The position numbers were made by a program, and so were the translations under genes. DNA of 54,923 nucleotides from an uncultured Mordavella sp. (GTDB lineage Bacteria; Bacillota; Clostridia; Lachnospirales; Lachnospiraceae), in assembly GCA_902406105.1 (NCBI GenBank), contig CABPCP010000009.1:1-54923 (forward strand), written 5' to 3'. Under the pieces are notes generated by a model. It saw only the letters and a list, made by a program, of their open reading frames with translations. It ran no database searches and was not told the origin of the DNA. Of the stretch, positions 35,016 through 43,562 are shown one piece after another (within the stretch, counting starts at the first letter, position 1; each line of letters begins with the position of its first letter).

Positions 35016-36329
35016 ATGGAAATGTATGATGAGGATATACAGGGGCTGATCCGTTTTCTGGCGGACAGTCCCACCGCCTTTCACGCGGCGGATAATTTTG
35101 CCTGTATGCTCAAGGGACACGGATTCCAGTGCCTTCCGGAGCGGGAGAGCTGGGATATCCGACCGGGCGGAGCGTACTATACAGTGCGGAACGGATCCAG
35201 CATCATTGCTTTCCGGGTCGGCTCCGCGCTGGAGGATTACAGTTTTAAGGTTGCGGCATCCCATAGTGACTCCCCTGCGTTTAAGCTGAAAGAGAAAGCG
35301 GAACTTTCGGTAAGGGGCCGTTATATGAAGCTCAACACAGAGGGATACGGGAGCGGTCTGTGCGCCACCTGGATGGACAGGCCGCTTTCGCTGGCTGGGC
35401 GTGTTATCCTGAAGGAGGAAGACGGCTTCCGGGAGAAATTGGTGAAGATCGACCGGGATCTGGCGCTGATCCCAAGTGTCGCCATCCACATGAACCGGGA
35501 GATCAACGAGAAGAGTTCCATCAATAAGCAGGTGGATATGCTCCCTCTGTTTGCGGGGGAAGCGGCCGATGCACAAGGAGCTGTAAGACAGATCGTGGCA
35601 GAAGAACTGGAGGCGGGACCGGAGGAGATTTTTGGTATGGATCTCTATCTCTACAACCGCATGCAGCCTTCTATCTGGGGGAAAGAAAGAGAGTTTATTT
35701 CAGCGCCCCATCTGGACGATCTGCAGAGTGCTTATGCATCTTTTATCGGATTTTTGAGAGGGGCCGACAAGCGCGCGGTCAATGTGTTCGCTTGTTTTGA
35801 CAACGAGGAAGTTGGGTCCAATACAAAGCAGGGCGCCGCGTCTACGTTCCTTCGGGATGTGCTGGAACGGATCAATGACGGCCTGGGGAAAACGGCGGAG
35901 GAACTGCGCCGCGCAGTGGCGTCCAGCTTTATGGTCAGCTGCGATAACGCTCATGCGGTGCACCCGAACCATCCGGAGAAGACGGATGAGAACAATTGTG
36001 TCTATATGAATGAGGGGATAGTCGTTAAGTCTCATGCCGGGCAGCAGTATACAAGCGATGCGGTCAGCATCGCTGTGTGGAAAGGGATCTGCGCAAAGGC
36101 GGGAGTTCCCCTTCAGTTCTTCGCCAACCGCTCCGACATGCAAGGCGGAAGTACCCTGGGGAATATCGCCATGTCCCAGGTGTCTATGAACGCGGTGGAT
36201 ATTGGACTTCCTCAGCTTTCCATGCACTCAGCCTATGAGACTGCGGGCGTGCGGGACTGCGCCTTTATGATTCAGGCTGTCGAAGCCTTTTTTAACAGCG
36301 GAATCAGTGAATATACGCTTCGGCGGTAA
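35016..36329 (+). CDS. M18 family aminopeptidase
   Basis: Zinc aminopeptidase of the aspartyl-aminopeptidase (M18) family, cytosolic and usually a dodecamer. It is 437 aa; metal-binding residues are visible in AASHSDSPAFKLK (His83, Asp85), SAPHLDDLQSAY and ACFDNEEVGSNTKQGA, with a late His in LSMHSAYETAG. The start lies two bases after the pepT stop with GAGGAG upstream, so the two are cotranscribed. Likely finishes breakdown of peptides imported by the POT carrier. Confidence 0.92.
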   Translation: MEMYDEDIQGLIRFLADSPTAFHAADNFACMLKGHGFQCLPERESWDIRPGGAYYTVRNGSSIIAFRVGSALEDYSFKVAASHSDSPAFKLKEKAELSVRGRYMKLNTEGYGSGLCATWMDRPLSLAGRVILKEEDGFREKLVKIDRDLALIPSVAIHMNREINEKSSINKQVDMLPLFAGEAADAQGAVRQIVAEELEAGPEEIFGMDLYLYNRMQPSIWGKEREFISAPHLDDLQSAYASFIGFLRGADKRAVNVFACFDNEEVGSNTKQGAASTFLRDVLERINDGLGKTAEELRRAVASSFMVSCDNAHAVHPNHPEKTDENNCVYMNEGIVVKSHAGQQYTSDAVSIAVWKGICAKAGVPLQFFANRSDMQGGSTLGNIAMSQVSMNAVDIGLPQLSMHSAYETAGVRDCAFMIQAVEAFFNSGISEYTLRR

Positions 36330-36359
36330 GAAAAATCATAAGAGAGGTTTCAGGATATT

Positions 36360-37220
36360 ATGAAATTTGAACCAGGAAAGGATATCAGAAGGATTCTCGT
36401 TATTGCTGTCGCATCTGCCATCATGGCGCTGAATATCAAGACATTCGTGCGCACGGGAGGACTTTTCCCGGGCGGGGCCACAGGTCTGACACTTTTGCTC
36501 CAGCGCGTGGGAGAGATATTCTTTCATATTGAGATTCCGTATACGGTTCTGAACGTGGCGATCAACGCCGTGCCTATATATATCGGCTATCGATATATCG
36601 GGAAGAAATTTACTCTGTTCTCAGGTCTGTCGATCGTGTTGACCAGTGTGCTGACGGATATCCTTCCGGCTTATGTGATCACATACGATACCCTGCTGAT
36701 CTCGATTTTTGGCGGCATGATCAACGGCCTTGTCATCAGCATGTGCCTGGCGGTCAACGCGACCACAGGAGGAACAGACTTTATCGCGATTCACCTGTCC
36801 GAGAAGAAGGGAGTGGATTCCTTCAATATTGTGCTGGGGATCAATGCTGTGATCCTGGTGTCGGCGGGTATCCTGTTCGGATGGGACAAGGCGCTTTACT
36901 CTATCCTTTTCCAGTACGCCTCTACCCAGGTGCTGCATATCTTGTACAAGAAATACCAGCAGCAGACCCTTCTTGTCGTCACGAATCAGGCGAAAGACGT
37001 GTATGAAGCCATCTCCCGGACGAGCAATCATGGAGCTACGATCCTGGAGGGAGAAGGGTCCCATGAGCACAGGGAGAGGAAGGTGGTCTACTCCGTTGTC
37101 TCCAGCGCGGAGCAGAAGGAAGTTGTGCGGGCTATCCGGGAAGCGGATCCCCACGCATTTACAAATGTGCTGCGGACAGAGCAGGTCTCTGGACGGTTTT
37201 ATTTCAAACCTAATGAGTAA
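36360..37220 (+). CDS. YitT family membrane protein
   Basis: A 286-aa protein with about five to six membrane segments in residues 12-185 (YitT_membrane, for example GGLFPGGATGLTLLLQRVG and VNATTGGTDFIAIHLSE) and a C-terminal cytosolic DUF2179 domain (about 205-280) related in fold to GlnB-like domains. Transport function is suspected but the substrate is unknown. It lies 30 bases after the aminopeptidase gene, so it may be part of the peptide-use operon. It ends 16 bases before the palindrome at 37237. Confidence 0.85.
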   Translation: MKFEPGKDIRRILVIAVASAIMALNIKTFVRTGGLFPGGATGLTLLLQRVGEIFFHIEIPYTVLNVAINAVPIYIGYRYIGKKFTLFSGLSIVLTSVLTDILPAYVITYDTLLISIFGGMINGLVISMCLAVNATTGGTDFIAIHLSEKKGVDSFNIVLGINAVILVSAGILFGWDKALYSILFQYASTQVLHILYKKYQQQTLLVVTNQAKDVYEAISRTSNHGATILEGEGSHEHRERKVVYSVVSSAEQKEVVRAIREADPHAFTNVLRTEQVSGRFYFKPNE

Positions 37221-37236
37221 AACAGATACGGATGCT

Positions 37237-37286
37237 TGTCAATTGGGGCCGGGGGATTTTTAAAAACCCCCCGGCCCCAATTGACA
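37237..37286. repeat. 50-base palindrome between convergent genes
   Basis: Two 25-base arms pair with a single mismatch: TGTCAATTGGGGCCGGGGG then ATTTTT, answered by AAAAAC and the complement. It separates YitT (+) from the metallophosphoesterase (-) and can act as a terminator for both. The end of the - strand gene lies inside it. Confidence 0.9.
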
Positions 37287-38450
37287 GTCGATCACACAGA
37301 TCTCGCTCTTTGTCCCTACCCGCATATTTGGTCCGAAGACGCCCACGCCGGAGGTGACAATATTGTGCATACCGTCTTTTTCCAGATATCCGTAAGAATT
37401 TTCCCACAGAAGGCTGACGATCAGATTGGCGGGGAACAACTGTCCATCATGGGTGTGCCCGGATAGATCCAGGTCCACGCCTGCGGCCGCAAGATCGGCG
37501 AGTTCATCCGGCTCATGGTCTATGACAAGAATTGGCTTTGTTTTGTCCATATCTTCCGTCAATTCTGCGGGCGTCATCCGCTTATCTATGCCTCTTCCGG
37601 GACGCTCACGGTCGGCTCTCCCAATAAGGTAGAAAGAATCTTCGATCAGCAGGGACTCATCCTGCAGCAGTCGGATGCCGGAATTTTCAAGAAATGCGTC
37701 CATCCGAGGGTCGCTGACTTTCTTTTCATTAGAAGGGAAGGTAAATCCGGCCAGTATCTTTTCCTGAATATCGTGATTGCCATAGCAGGCGTAAGCGCCG
37801 TAACGGCTCTCTATCTTTCGGAGAATGGCGGCAATCCGGTCAGGATCTTTTACCGCATCAAAATCGTTATCAAAGAAATCTCCCGCAAAGACAACAAGAT
37901 CCGGATCCTGGGCGTTGATTTTTTCTACCATCTGTTCCATCTGGGCTTCGCCCATATTGTATCCCAAGTGAAGATCAGCCGCCAGGACGATCCGGAGGGA
38001 GTCCAGACGGCCGCAGGATTTGTCCACAGCTACCTGGTAGGAAGTAGTCTGGATATTGCGGGCGCATGCGTAACCCCAGACGGTCAGGGATAGAATGAGA
38101 AGGATACACACACTTCCAACGGCAGCGAAGACTTTCCGGGAAGAAAGGGTTTCCGCCGGGACTTTTACAAGATATTTCAAAACCAGGCGGATCAAGTCCG
38201 CGGCCGCTACCACCAGAAATATGTAGCAGATCGCTCCGAACCAAAGATTAGAGAGCGCTTTGAGCCAACGAAACGGCAGAAAAAAGGCCAGCAGGATGGA
38301 CAGCGCAAGAAAACAGTAGACTGCCAGGACCAATCCCTTTGACAGCGGTTTCTGGAAATGCACGCTGCAGGCGGACATCCAGCGGATCAGCCAGCGGAAA
38401 ATGTAAATATGAAATAAAACATAGAAAGGCGCTAAAAAAATAGCGATCAT
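37260..38450 (-). CDS. Membrane-anchored metallophosphoesterase
   Basis: A 396-aa calcineurin-like phosphoesterase. Four hydrophobic segments in residues 1-130 anchor it, then the catalytic domain shows DLHLG (Asp159, His161), GDFFDND (Asp191), GNHD (224-227) and GHTHDGQ. This is the YkuE-like arrangement of a dinuclear metal site facing outward or toward the membrane; the substrate is unknown. AAGGAGG precedes the ATG on the - strand. The last eight residues, CQLGPGGF, are encoded by the right half of the palindrome at 37237-37286. Confidence 0.88.
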   Translation of the reverse strand: MIAIFLAPFYVLFHIYIFRWLIRWMSACSVHFQKPLSKGLVLAVYCFLALSILLAFFLPFRWLKALSNLWFGAICYIFLVVAAADLIRLVLKYLVKVPAETLSSRKVFAAVGSVCILLILSLTVWGYACARNIQTTSYQVAVDKSCGRLDSLRIVLAADLHLGYNMGEAQMEQMVEKINAQDPDLVVFAGDFFDNDFDAVKDPDRIAAILRKIESRYGAYACYGNHDIQEKILAGFTFPSNEKKVSDPRMDAFLENSGIRLLQDESLLIEDSFYLIGRADRERPGRGIDKRMTPAELTEDMDKTKPILVIDHEPDELADLAAAGVDLDLSGHTHDGQLFPANLIVSLLWENSYGYLEKDGMHNIVTSGVGVFGPNMRVGTKSEICVIDCQLGPGGF

Positions 38451-38495
38451 AACAGACCTCCTTATACCAGATCAGGATAAAAATCAATTACCCGG

Positions 38496-38539
38496 ATTGT
38501 AACATATTCAGGAATAAATGAAAAGCCGCAACATATATT
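38496..38539. promoter_or_regulatory. Overlapping divergent promoters: phosphoesterase (-) and spoIIIA (+)
   Basis: On the + strand GAATAAA (38512-38518), 13 bases and CATATATT (38532-38539) resemble a sigma-E promoter for spoIIIAA. On the - strand TTTTCA (38524-38519), 17 bases and TACAAT (38501-38496) form a sigma-A promoter for the phosphoesterase. The two -35 regions overlap, so use of one may exclude the other. Confidence 0.6.
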
Positions 38540-38561
38540 GGTGTATAAAGAGGTGGACACA

Positions 38562-39503
38562 ATGCAGGAAAAGAGAATCTTAAATGTACTGCCAAAAAGC
38601 GTGCGGATCCTGGTCCAAAAGGAAGAACTGCAATATGCGTTTCTTCAGGAGATCAAGCTGCGGGTAGGGCAGCCGCTCATGCTGATCTACCGGGGCGGAG
38701 AACTGATTCCAGGACGGCGCCAGGGCAGACCTTACCAGGTGACAAAAGAGGACATCCGGGAACTGCTGGAATATGTCAGCAACTATTCTCTGTACGCATA
38801 CGAACAGGAAATGCGCCAGGGATTTATTACCATCGAAGGAGGACATAGAATCGGAATGGCAGGACAGGCGATCATGGAAGGCGGAAGGGTGAAGAATCTA
38901 AAATATATCTCTTCTGTCAATATCCGTATGTCTCATGAGGTGCTGGGATGCGCGGATAAAATTTTTCCTTTTATTACAGGAAATAAAAGACTTTGCCATA
39001 CGCTGATCGTATCCCCGCCCCGCTGCGGAAAGACTACCCTTCTTAGGGATATTGTCCGGCAGGTTTCAGGCGGGAACACCTATATCCGCGGCATGTCGGT
39101 GGGGGTAGTGGATGAGCGTTCGGAGATCGGGGGGTGTTACATGGGAGTGGCTCAGAATCATCTGGGGATGCGTACTGACGTGCTGGACGCCTGCCCTAAG
39201 GCAGAAGGGATGATCATGCTGATCCGTTCTATGGGCCCGGAGGTGATCGCGGCAGATGAGATCGGCACAGCGGAAGATGTACATGCTATTGAATACGCTA
39301 TGCACTGCGGCTGTAAAATGCTGGTGACGGTACACGGACAGTCTATGGAAGAGTTAAAGAAAAAGCCGCTGTTTGGCGAGATGATCGCAAAGAAGCGGTT
39401 TGAGCGCTATATCGTGCTGGGACGGGAAGACTATGTGGGGCAGGTGGAAGGGGTCTATGATGAGAGAGGAAGCCTTCTCTATTCGGAAAGGAGCCTGTCA
39501 TGA
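38562..39503 (+). CDS. spoIIIAA: Stage III sporulation protein AA (ATPase)
   Basis: Secretion-type ATPase thought to power the SpoIIIA-SpoIIQ channel between mother cell and forespore. It is 313 aa. The Walker A motif is VSPPRCGKTTLLRDI (about 155-170); Walker B lies in VIAADEIG. ATG 38562 follows AGAGGTGG; an upstream in-frame TTG lies within the -10 box. Stop overlaps spoIIIAB (ATGA). Confidence 0.95.
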   Translation: MQEKRILNVLPKSVRILVQKEELQYAFLQEIKLRVGQPLMLIYRGGELIPGRRQGRPYQVTKEDIRELLEYVSNYSLYAYEQEMRQGFITIEGGHRIGMAGQAIMEGGRVKNLKYISSVNIRMSHEVLGCADKIFPFITGNKRLCHTLIVSPPRCGKTTLLRDIVRQVSGGNTYIRGMSVGVVDERSEIGGCYMGVAQNHLGMRTDVLDACPKAEGMIMLIRSMGPEVIAADEIGTAEDVHAIEYAMHCGCKMLVTVHGQSMEELKKKPLFGEMIAKKRFERYIVLGREDYVGQVEGVYDERGSLLYSERSLS

Positions 39504-40018
39504 TGAAGATTGCGGGAGCTGTCTTGGTGGTCGGGGCCGCCGCCCTGATGGGGATGGCGAAAGCAGGAGATATCCGCAGTCAGTACACACAGCTTCTGCG
39601 CCTGCAGCGGCTGATCTGCTCCCTGCAGGGGGAGATGCGTTATGCCCGCTCCCATCTGGGAGAAATCTTTGAAATGATCGGGAGGCGTGAGGAAGAACCC
39701 TACAGGACTTGGCTTGCGGGGCTTGCAAAGGAAATGGGGAAACGCCAGAGAGGAACCTTTCCGCAGATATGGTCGGAGAGTATCGATGCATCCCTGGGCA
39801 CATCCCAGCTTCCAGACAAAGAGATCCAGCGGCTGAAAAGCCTTGGCGCTCAGCTTGGCAGCGCAGATTTAGAACTTCAGATAAGGACCATAGATCTATA
39901 TCTGGAACAGCTTGGGGGAACCATTGAGGAAGCGAGAGAAGAGATGAAGACGAAGGTGAGACTGTGCCACTGCCTGGGCGTGATGAGCGGCATGTTTGTG
40001 GCTGTCCTGCTGATGTAA
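39500..40018 (+). CDS. spoIIIAB: Stage III sporulation protein AB
   Basis: A 172-aa protein related in fold to type II secretion GspF-like components. An N-terminal hydrophobic segment (KIAGAVLVVGAAALMGMAKA) and a C-terminal one (CLGVMSGMFVAVLLM) frame a helical soluble part. The usual size and second position in the operon support the call. ATGA overlap with spoIIIAA. Confidence 0.93.
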   Translation: MMKIAGAVLVVGAAALMGMAKAGDIRSQYTQLLRLQRLICSLQGEMRYARSHLGEIFEMIGRREEEPYRTWLAGLAKEMGKRQRGTFPQIWSESIDASLGTSQLPDKEIQRLKSLGAQLGSADLELQIRTIDLYLEQLGGTIEEAREEMKTKVRLCHCLGVMSGMFVAVLLM

Positions 40019-40032
40019 AAGGGGAGGCGTAC

Positions 40033-40227
40033 ATGAGTGTAAACTTAATATTTAAAATTGCGGCGGTGGGGATCTTGGTCTCGGTGTTAAGCCAGGTCTT
40101 AAAACACAGCGGAAGAGAGGAACAAGCGTTTCTGACAAGCCTTGCGGGACTGCTCCTGGTGCTGTTTTGGATCGTACCTTATATCTACGATCTGTTTGAA
40201 GCCATCCAGAATCTGTTCTCGCTGTAG
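40033..40227 (+). CDS. spoIIIAC: Stage III sporulation protein AC
   Basis: A 64-aa protein with two membrane helices (about 6-24 and 35-55), beginning MSVNLIFKIAAVGILVS. The ATG at 40033 follows GGGGAGG. The size and position match SpoIIIAC; it is thought to be part of the channel base with SpoIIIAD. Confidence 0.92.
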   Translation: MSVNLIFKIAAVGILVSVLSQVLKHSGREEQAFLTSLAGLLLVLFWIVPYIYDLFEAIQNLFSL

Positions 40228-40259
40228 AAAGGCGTCGATCAAATAAGGGGGACAAAAAC

Positions 40260-40646
40260 ATGGATATCGTACAGGCAGGGATCATTGGAGTGGCAGGGGT
40301 CCTTCTGGCGGTCCAGTTTAAAGGAGGAAAAACCGAATACGGAATCTATATCAGCGCGGGACTGAGCCTGGTGATCTTCTTTGGAATCCTGGGGCATCTG
40401 CAGGTGATCACAGAAGCCGTGGACATGATCGGGGGTTATATCAGTCTGGACGGCGCCTACATAGGAACCCTCATCAAGATGCTGGGAATCACCTATATTG
40501 CCGAATTCGCTTCCAGCATCTGCAAAGATGCCGGATACCAGACCATCGCCCAACAGATTGAAATCTTTGGGAAATTAACGATCTTAGTGCTGAGTATGCC
40601 CATTTTGACGGCCCTCTTAGAAACCGTTGGGGAGTTCCTGTCATGA
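40260..40646 (+). CDS. spoIIIAD: Stage III sporulation protein AD
   Basis: A 128-aa membrane protein with about four hydrophobic segments and the family's central ISLDGAYIGTLIKMLGITYI sequence. Ends in ATGA overlap with spoIIIAE, so the two are translated together. Confidence 0.93.
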   Translation: MDIVQAGIIGVAGVLLAVQFKGGKTEYGIYISAGLSLVIFFGILGHLQVITEAVDMIGGYISLDGAYIGTLIKMLGITYIAEFASSICKDAGYQTIAQQIEIFGKLTILVLSMPILTALLETVGEFLS

Positions 40647-41830
40647 AGGGGAGAAGGAAAGGAAAAAAGTGGGTTTTGACAGCAGTCCTGCTGGCGGCGG
40701 CTCTGTGGGGCGCGATTCTTCCGGCGCGGGCTTCCGACCCTGGCGCGGGCAGCATAAGCGAAGAGGGGCAGGAGGACGCCGCGAAAGAAGAGGTATTAGA
40801 ACAGTTTGATTTCAGCGGGATTGACGATTCTCTGGAAGAATTATTTCCGGAGGAAAAGCTGGATTTTAAGGAAACCCTGATGGAGATCTTATCTGGAGAT
40901 ATGACGCTGTCCGCCCAGCTCTTAAACCGGCTGGTGATGGAGCAGTTCTTTTACGCCCTGCGAAGCTGCGGGGAAAACTTAGGGCATATCCTTTTGATCG
41001 CCGTGATCGCCGCGGTTTTCTCCAATTTTTCCAGCGTGTTCCAGAACCGTCAGATTTCAGAGGTCAGCTTTTATATTCTCTACATCCTTCTGATCGCCCT
41101 GTGCTTAAATTCCTTCCAGGCGGTGACAGACTGGGTCGGCGGAGGGATTGAAGATCTTACCGACTTCATGGGAGTCTTCTGCCCGATTTACTTTCTGGCG
41201 GTTGCCGCGGCAAAAGGAAGTGTGACGGCGGTAGCGTTTTATAACCTGGTGCTGTTCTTAATCTATCTGGCTCAGCTTTTGATCGTGGGATTCCTTCTTC
41301 CGGTGATCCATATTTACTTTATGGTCCGGGTACTGGATTTCCTTTCCAAAGAAGAATACTTGAGCAAATTTGCGGGACTTATCAAGATGGGAATCTCCTG
41401 GACATTAAAAACCCTTCTGGCCTGTGTGGTGGGCTTAAATGTGATCCAGGGGCTGATCAGCCCGGCCATTGATTCTATCAAACAGAGCGCCATCACAAGG
41501 GGCGCGGAGGCGATTCCTGGAATCGGGGATGCCATCGGGGGAGTGACAGAAGTAGTGCTTGGGACGGCCGTCCTGATCAAAAACGGCATTGGGATGACGG
41601 GAGCGGTGATCTGCATAGCCCTTTGCGTCGGTCCTCTGGTACAGATCGGGTGTATCGTGATCATGTACAAATTGGCGGCGGCTCTGATTCAGCCGGTTTC
41701 TGATAAAAGAATCGTTGGATGTGTAGAAAGCGTGGGAGATGGGTGCCGTCTGCTGATGCGCGTGGTGTTTACCACAGCTCTTTTGTTTCTTTTGACGATC
41801 GTTATTGTGGCGGCGCTGACAGACCTGTGA
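40643..41830 (+). CDS. spoIIIAE: Stage III sporulation protein AE
   Basis: A 395-aa protein with a signal peptide (KKWVLTAVLLAAALWGAILPARA), an acidic extracytoplasmic stretch and about six to seven membrane segments from residue 110 on. The motifs GAEAIPGIGDAIGGVTEVVLG and GPLVQIGCIVIMYKLAAAL are typical of SpoIIIAE, the largest membrane subunit of the complex. Confidence 0.94.
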   Translation: MKGRRKGKKWVLTAVLLAAALWGAILPARASDPGAGSISEEGQEDAAKEEVLEQFDFSGIDDSLEELFPEEKLDFKETLMEILSGDMTLSAQLLNRLVMEQFFYALRSCGENLGHILLIAVIAAVFSNFSSVFQNRQISEVSFYILYILLIALCLNSFQAVTDWVGGGIEDLTDFMGVFCPIYFLAVAAAKGSVTAVAFYNLVLFLIYLAQLLIVGFLLPVIHIYFMVRVLDFLSKEEYLSKFAGLIKMGISWTLKTLLACVVGLNVIQGLISPAIDSIKQSAITRGAEAIPGIGDAIGGVTEVVLGTAVLIKNGIGMTGAVICIALCVGPLVQIGCIVIMYKLAAALIQPVSDKRIVGCVESVGDGCRLLMRVVFTTALLFLLTIVIVAALTDL

Positions 41831-41846
41831 GAAAGGATGGGGGAAG

Positions 41847-42170
41847 ATGTTTGATTATCTATATGAATGGATCCGGAATATTGCTTTTTATCTGGTGTTA
41901 GTCACGGCGCTGCTGCACATCGTGCCGGAATCCGGCTATCAGAAATATATCCGCTTTTTTACCGGGCTTGTCCTGATCCTGCTGGTCTTGTTTCCGGTGC
42001 TGAAACTGTTTGGAATGGAAGGGCAGCTGCGGGAACTGTATCAGAGCCAGGAGTATCTGAAAGAGTTAGAGCAGATGGAAGAGGTTTCTGGATTCCAGGA
42101 AGAAGCAGAAGCAGTAGGAACCCGGGAAGAAGAACCGATGGAAGTGGAGGAGATCCGGATTGGAAGATAA
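41847..42170 (+). CDS. spoIIIAF: Stage III sporulation protein AF
   Basis: A 107-aa protein with two N-terminal membrane segments (about 9-25 and 34-51) and a short, acidic C-terminal domain. It is shorter than B. subtilis SpoIIIAF, whose extracytoplasmic domain is larger, so the ring-forming part may be reduced here. The position between AE and AG supports the call. Overlaps spoIIIAG by 11 bases. Confidence 0.85.
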   Translation: MFDYLYEWIRNIAFYLVLVTALLHIVPESGYQKYIRFFTGLVLILLVLFPVLKLFGMEGQLRELYQSQEYLKELEQMEEVSGFQEEAEAVGTREEEPMEVEEIRIGR

Positions 42171-42759
42171 GAAGAAGCAGATCAGCGGATGGATAGAAAA
42201 GCTGCGGTTGGGGAAATGGAAGAAAGACCAGATCCTGATTCTGTTCCTGGCGGGGATCCTACTGCTGGTGATCGCTGTACCGACAGAGAATCAGTCAAAG
42301 GAAAGCCGGCAGGAGGAAGAAACAGGGGCAGGCGGGAAAACGGGCGGGAGTATTTCGCAAGAGGATTACGCCCGGTATATGGAGGAGCATTTGTCTGAGG
42401 TCCTTTCCCAGATGGAGGGCGCCGGGGAAGTGGCTGTTATGGTCACGCTGGAGTCTTCCGCGGAAAGGGTGGTGGAGAAGGATGTAGAAGCGGGAGAAGA
42501 GACGGTTACAGAGTCTGACAGCCAGGGAGGGACCCGGACTACCAGCAATTCCACAAGCACGGAGACATCGGTTTATGAAGAGGACGATTCCCAGGGACAG
42601 CAGCCCTACGTGAGCAAAGAGATCACGCCCCAGGTGGAAGGAGTGGTGGTGCTGGCTCAAGGCGGAGACGACCCGGTGGTAGTACAGAATATTACAGAAG
42701 CGGTCCAAGCATTATTTGGGATAGACACGCATAAGATTAGGATAATGAAGAAGAATTAA
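42160..42759 (+). CDS. spoIIIAG: Stage III sporulation protein AG
   Basis: A 199-aa protein with one membrane segment at about 26-43 (ILILFLAGILLLVIAVP) and a ring-building extracytoplasmic domain related to secretin/EscJ folds: YMEEHLSEVLSQMEGAGEVAVMVTLES and VEGVVVLAQGGDDPVV. In B. subtilis it forms a large ring in the intermembrane space. TTG 42160 is six bases from GGAGGAG at 42147-42153, inside spoIIIAF. Confidence 0.9.
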   Translation: MEDKKKQISGWIEKLRLGKWKKDQILILFLAGILLLVIAVPTENQSKESRQEEETGAGGKTGGSISQEDYARYMEEHLSEVLSQMEGAGEVAVMVTLESSAERVVEKDVEAGEETVTESDSQGGTRTTSNSTSTETSVYEEDDSQGQQPYVSKEITPQVEGVVVLAQGGDDPVVVQNITEAVQALFGIDTHKIRIMKKN

Positions 42760-42786
42760 AATCTATTGCCAGGAGGGAAAGAGACA

Positions 42787-43431
42787 GTGAAGCGAATCTT
42801 TAAAAAAAATCAGATCATCATTGCGGTTTTGGCAGTCATGATCGCAGCGGCGGGATATCTGAATTATTCAGGGCGGCTGTTTGCCGATGAGGACAGCGCC
42901 GCGGAGGCTAATGCCGATCTGGCAAGCCAGGAACTTTTGGATATCTCACAGGAAGATACGGCCGCTTCCTCAGAAGATATCAAGAGCCAGGATTCAGAAG
43001 CTGAGGACGGAAGCGTGGAAGGGACGCCGGGAGAAGCGGTACTAACAAGCGGAGAGGCCAGCGGCGTGGTAGCGGAAGCCAAGGTGACAAGAGAACAGGT
43101 CCGGGCCCAGAACAAAGAATCTCTGCTGGAGATCATTGACAATGAAAACTTAAGTGATGAGCAGAAGCAGGAAGCGGTCAACCAGATGGTGGCTATGACA
43201 GAAATGGCGGAAAAGGAGGCGGCGGCAGAGACGCTTCTTGCCTCGAAAGGATTCAGTGAAGCAGTAGTCAGTCTGACGGAAGACTCTGCGGATGTAGTGG
43301 TCAACGCGGCGGAATTAAGCGACGCCAACCGGGCGCAGATCGAAGATATTGTGACAAGAAAGACGGGAGTGGCGGCGGAAAATATTGTGATCACGCCTGT
43401 ATACGCGGAGGGGGAAAAAGCGGAGGAGTAG
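42787..43431 (+). CDS. spoIIIAH: Stage III sporulation protein AH
   Basis: A 214-aa mother-cell membrane protein whose outer domain pairs with forespore SpoIIQ (or its clostridial counterpart) to form the feeding-tube ring. One membrane segment at about 9-26 is followed by an acidic linker, a helix-rich stretch and the EscJ-like C-terminal fold (KGFSEAVVSLTEDSADVVVN). GTG 42787 is nine bases from AGGAGGG; an in-frame TTG at 42766 lacks a ribosome site. Confidence 0.92.
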   Translation: MKRIFKKNQIIIAVLAVMIAAAGYLNYSGRLFADEDSAAEANADLASQELLDISQEDTAASSEDIKSQDSEAEDGSVEGTPGEAVLTSGEASGVVAEAKVTREQVRAQNKESLLEIIDNENLSDEQKQEAVNQMVAMTEMAEKEAAAETLLASKGFSEAVVSLTEDSADVVVNAAELSDANRAQIEDIVTRKTGVAAENIVITPVYAEGEKAEE

Positions 43432-43434
43432 GAG

Positions 43435-43484
43435 ACAGAACCAGTTCAGCTATGTATATCTGAACTGGTTCTGTTTGGTTTTGC
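43435..43484 (+). terminator. Terminator of the spoIIIA operon
   Basis: A perfect 15-bp stem ACAGAACCAGTTCAG/CTGAACTGGTTCTGT, then TTGGTTTTG. Confidence 0.9.
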
Positions 43485-43513
43485 TTGAGCTGTATTCTCT
43501 CTTATGTTATACT
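43485..43513 (+). promoter_or_regulatory. prfC promoter
   Basis: TTGAGC (43485-43490), a 17-base spacer and TATACT (43508-43513). A second -10 like TATAAT lies at 43537-43542. Confidence 0.65.
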
Positions 43514-43562
43514 GTTTAAAGTGCGTTTAGAGAGGATATAATACATTTAGGAGTGTACAGTC

